From Sphingobium sp. CCH11-B1 (GTDB taxonomy: Bacteria; Pseudomonadota; Alphaproteobacteria; Sphingomonadales; Sphingomonadaceae), in the NCBI RefSeq assembly GCF_001556865.1, contig NZ_LSJY01000169.1, forward strand, positions 1 through 64,000: DNA of 64,000 nt. Direction: 5' to 3'. The position numbers and the translations under genes were made by a program. The notes below the pieces were generated by a model that made no database searches, was not told where the DNA came from, and saw only the letters and a program-made list of their open reading frames with translations. Shown here piece by piece: positions 62,541 through 64,000 of this stretch (positions within the stretch are counted from its first letter, which is position 1; every line of letters begins with the position of its first letter).

Positions 62541-64000
62541 TTATGCGAAGAAGTCGACAGGTTTTGTCGCCTCCTGCTTCCAGCCCGTAAGACCGTCGCC
62601 TGCCGGTTGGGCTCCGAATGTCACCATGCTCTGGATTATGGAAGCAACGGTCTGGTTGATCCGGGTCGGGTCTGAAGGCGCAAAGGGCTGTTGATCCGCC
62701 ACTTTGTCGAGAGTCTCGCTTCCCTCGCCCGCGAAGAGCTTCACGATGGCAGGGGGTGACTCGGATATCCGGATCAGACGGTCGCGGCCTGGGGAGTTGG
62801 TTGCGAGATCGGCAAAATTGCTAAAGCCATCTTCAAGGGCTGTCGCGAGTTGGTCGGCCGCCGCAAACGGGTCGATAATCCCTGCATCGGCTTTGTTCGG
62901 TATGCCACCGTCTGGCAACTCGTTCACCACGGCAGGAGAGGTGCTGGAGAAATAGGTGAGGGCGGCATCGACGAACTCGGCCGCCGAACCGTCGGCGCGG
63001 GTATAGCTGCCCTTATTGACGATCACGGTCTCGCCGAGGTCAAATTTGCCCTCAACGGCGGTGCCGGCGAGATTGATTGACTGAACACCTGATCCGTCGA
63101 GCGTTGTGATCTCGCCGTCATCGACCGTTCCGTCGCCGTTCCGGTCCTGCCAGATGCGGAACTGTGCGAAGCGAGCGTCGGTGCCCGATAGGATGCCATC
63201 GGCGTTGCTGTCGAAAGCGCGCAGTCCTGCAAGGTCGCTGGCCGCACCGGGCAGGTCGTTCACGAAGCTGAACTCGCCGGCATTGCTGAGCGTACCGTCG
63301 CCGTCGCGGTCGAGGAACAACATGCCCTCGCCGGCGCCCATCCAGCTGGTGTCGTCGGCAATCCCGTCGGCATCCATGTCATAGGCAGCACTGCTAGCCA
63401 ACGCGGATACCGTCGTCACCCCGCCACCATCGAGATCGAGGAGGATGGGAGCAGCCAAGCCAATCTGCACGCCGTTCTTGAATTCGGCGATCTCGACGCC
63501 GGTCAAGGTGTCGGTGCCGTCATTGCCGTCCTGGGAGGCGGCGTTGTCGACGATCTGTATGTTGCCGCCCACAGTTGAGATCGAATAGGTTGTAGATATC
63601 CCGGCGAACACGCCAATGTCCGATCCGGCGCCACCGTTGATCACATCGTTGCCTGCGCCGCCCGTCAGCCGGTCGTTGCCGCCGCCGCCATTCATCGCAT
63701 TGGCCGCCGCATTGCCGATGATGACGTCATTACCTGACCCCGTCTCCACATTCTCGAAATCATACACGCCATCGGTCTCCGCGCCCGAAGTCGCGGAATT
63801 GGCGCCAAGGTTGACGACCCAGGCCGCCGTTGCGGTGGCGTAGGACAGGGTATCTGTCCCGCCTCCGGCATAGACCATGTCATTGCCGGTTCCCGGGGCA
63901 ATGAAGTCGTCGCCGGCGTCGCCGGTGACGGTGTCGTTGCCGCCATCGCCATAGATCACGTCATTGCCATCGCCGCCGTAGATGCTGTCATTGCCCGCGC
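62541..64000 (-). CDS. second RTX protein, N-terminal part outside the window
   Basis: The frame is open to the right edge, giving at least 486 residues. It begins in RTX repeats (GDGGNDTVTGDAGDDF; GGGGNDRLTGGAGNDV), then one EF-hand/dockerin-like module like those of the giant RTX protein (LLDLDGGG; MDADGIADD; FLDRDGDGTLSNAGEFSF; AFDSNADGILSGTDARFA; IWQDRNGDGTVDDGE), and ends in IIQSMVTFGAQPAGDGLTGW, which resembles MSTFGANQGDGALTG at the same place in the giant protein. This shared C-terminus suggests export by the same type I system. Confidence 0.9.
   Translation of the reverse strand, partial: AGNDSIYGGDGNDVIYGDGGNDTVTGDAGDDFIAPGTGNDMVYAGGGTDTLSYATATAAWVVNLGANSATSGAETDGVYDFENVETGSGNDVIIGNAAANAMNGGGGNDRLTGGAGNDVINGGAGSDIGVFAGISTTYSISTVGGNIQIVDNAASQDGNDGTDTLTGVEIAEFKNGVQIGLAAPILLDLDGGGVTTVSALASSAAYDMDADGIADDTSWMGAGEGMLFLDRDGDGTLSNAGEFSFVNDLPGAASDLAGLRAFDSNADGILSGTDARFAQFRIWQDRNGDGTVDDGEITTLDGSGVQSINLAGTAVEGKFDLGETVIVNKGSYTRADGSAAEFVDAALTYFSSTSPAVVNELPDGGIPNKADAGIIDPFAAADQLATALEDGFSNFADLATNSPGRDRLIRISESPPAIVKLFAGEGSETLDKVADQQPFAPSDPTRINQTVASIIQSMVTFGAQPAGDGLTGWKQEATKPVDFFA

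Noticed and set aside
1..64000. tRNA, rRNA or a replication origin with iterons
   Set aside because: I looked for cloverleaf-like stretches, conserved rRNA words and short direct-repeat arrays outside coding repeats and found none I could support.

Overview
The window looks like an accessory region (plasmid or integrated element) of a GC-rich alphaproteobacterium, most likely a sphingomonad. The reasons are the many DUF932, DUF736, DUF2493, DUF5983 and DUF6880-type genes, a PRTRC cassette, and strongly GC-biased codons. I see no rRNA, tRNA, CRISPR array or core housekeeping gene. Organism and replicon type are inferred from gene content only.

Left part (1-10.5 kb): a truncated IS110-type transposase abuts a gene that may have lost its 5' end. 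Next come a 1195-residue UPF1-like helicase, an antitoxin/PIN-toxin pair, an ABC exporter and a DUF932 protein. From 10.4 to 16.3 kb lies a complete PRTRC cassette in one operon-like run: ParB-like protein, E, C, F, B, A and ThiF. Four of its products form a ubiquitin-type set: a small Gly-ended protein (C), an E2-like protein (B), a JAMM protease (A) and an E1-like ThiF protein. All are tied to a ParB-type DNA-binding protein. A VapBC pair follows.

Middle part (17-33.7 kb): a run of unrecognised accessory genes, then a coupled operon with a 22-codon leader, a HerA-like ATPase, a protein built of seven HTH/SANT-like repeats, and a PAPS-reductase-like (N-type ATP pyrophosphatase) protein. After this come DUF736 and a family of DUF2493/SLOG paralogues. 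These are separated by strong terminators, a near-perfect palindrome, a long inverted repeat and a duplicated purine-rich leader element.

Right part (33.7-64 kb, nearly all minus strand): a Septu-like ATPase + HNH nuclease pair, two exported proteins, and a type I secretion locus. Its order along the minus strand is TolC-like, HlyB-like ATPase, HlyD-like adaptor, Sel1-type lipoprotein, unknown gene, a broken second copy of the HlyD C-terminus, a second Sel1 lipoprotein, another lipoprotein, a 5024-residue RTX protein with an N-terminal lipase-like domain, and a HlyC-type acyltransferase. A second RTX gene enters from the right edge and has a related C-terminus. One secretion apparatus probably serves both RTX proteins.

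The best candidates for under-described biology are the ParB-coupled ubiquitin-like cassette, the HerA/multi-HTH/PAPS-reductase-like operon, and the rearranged HlyD/Sel1/lipoprotein cassette next to the giant RTX lipase.
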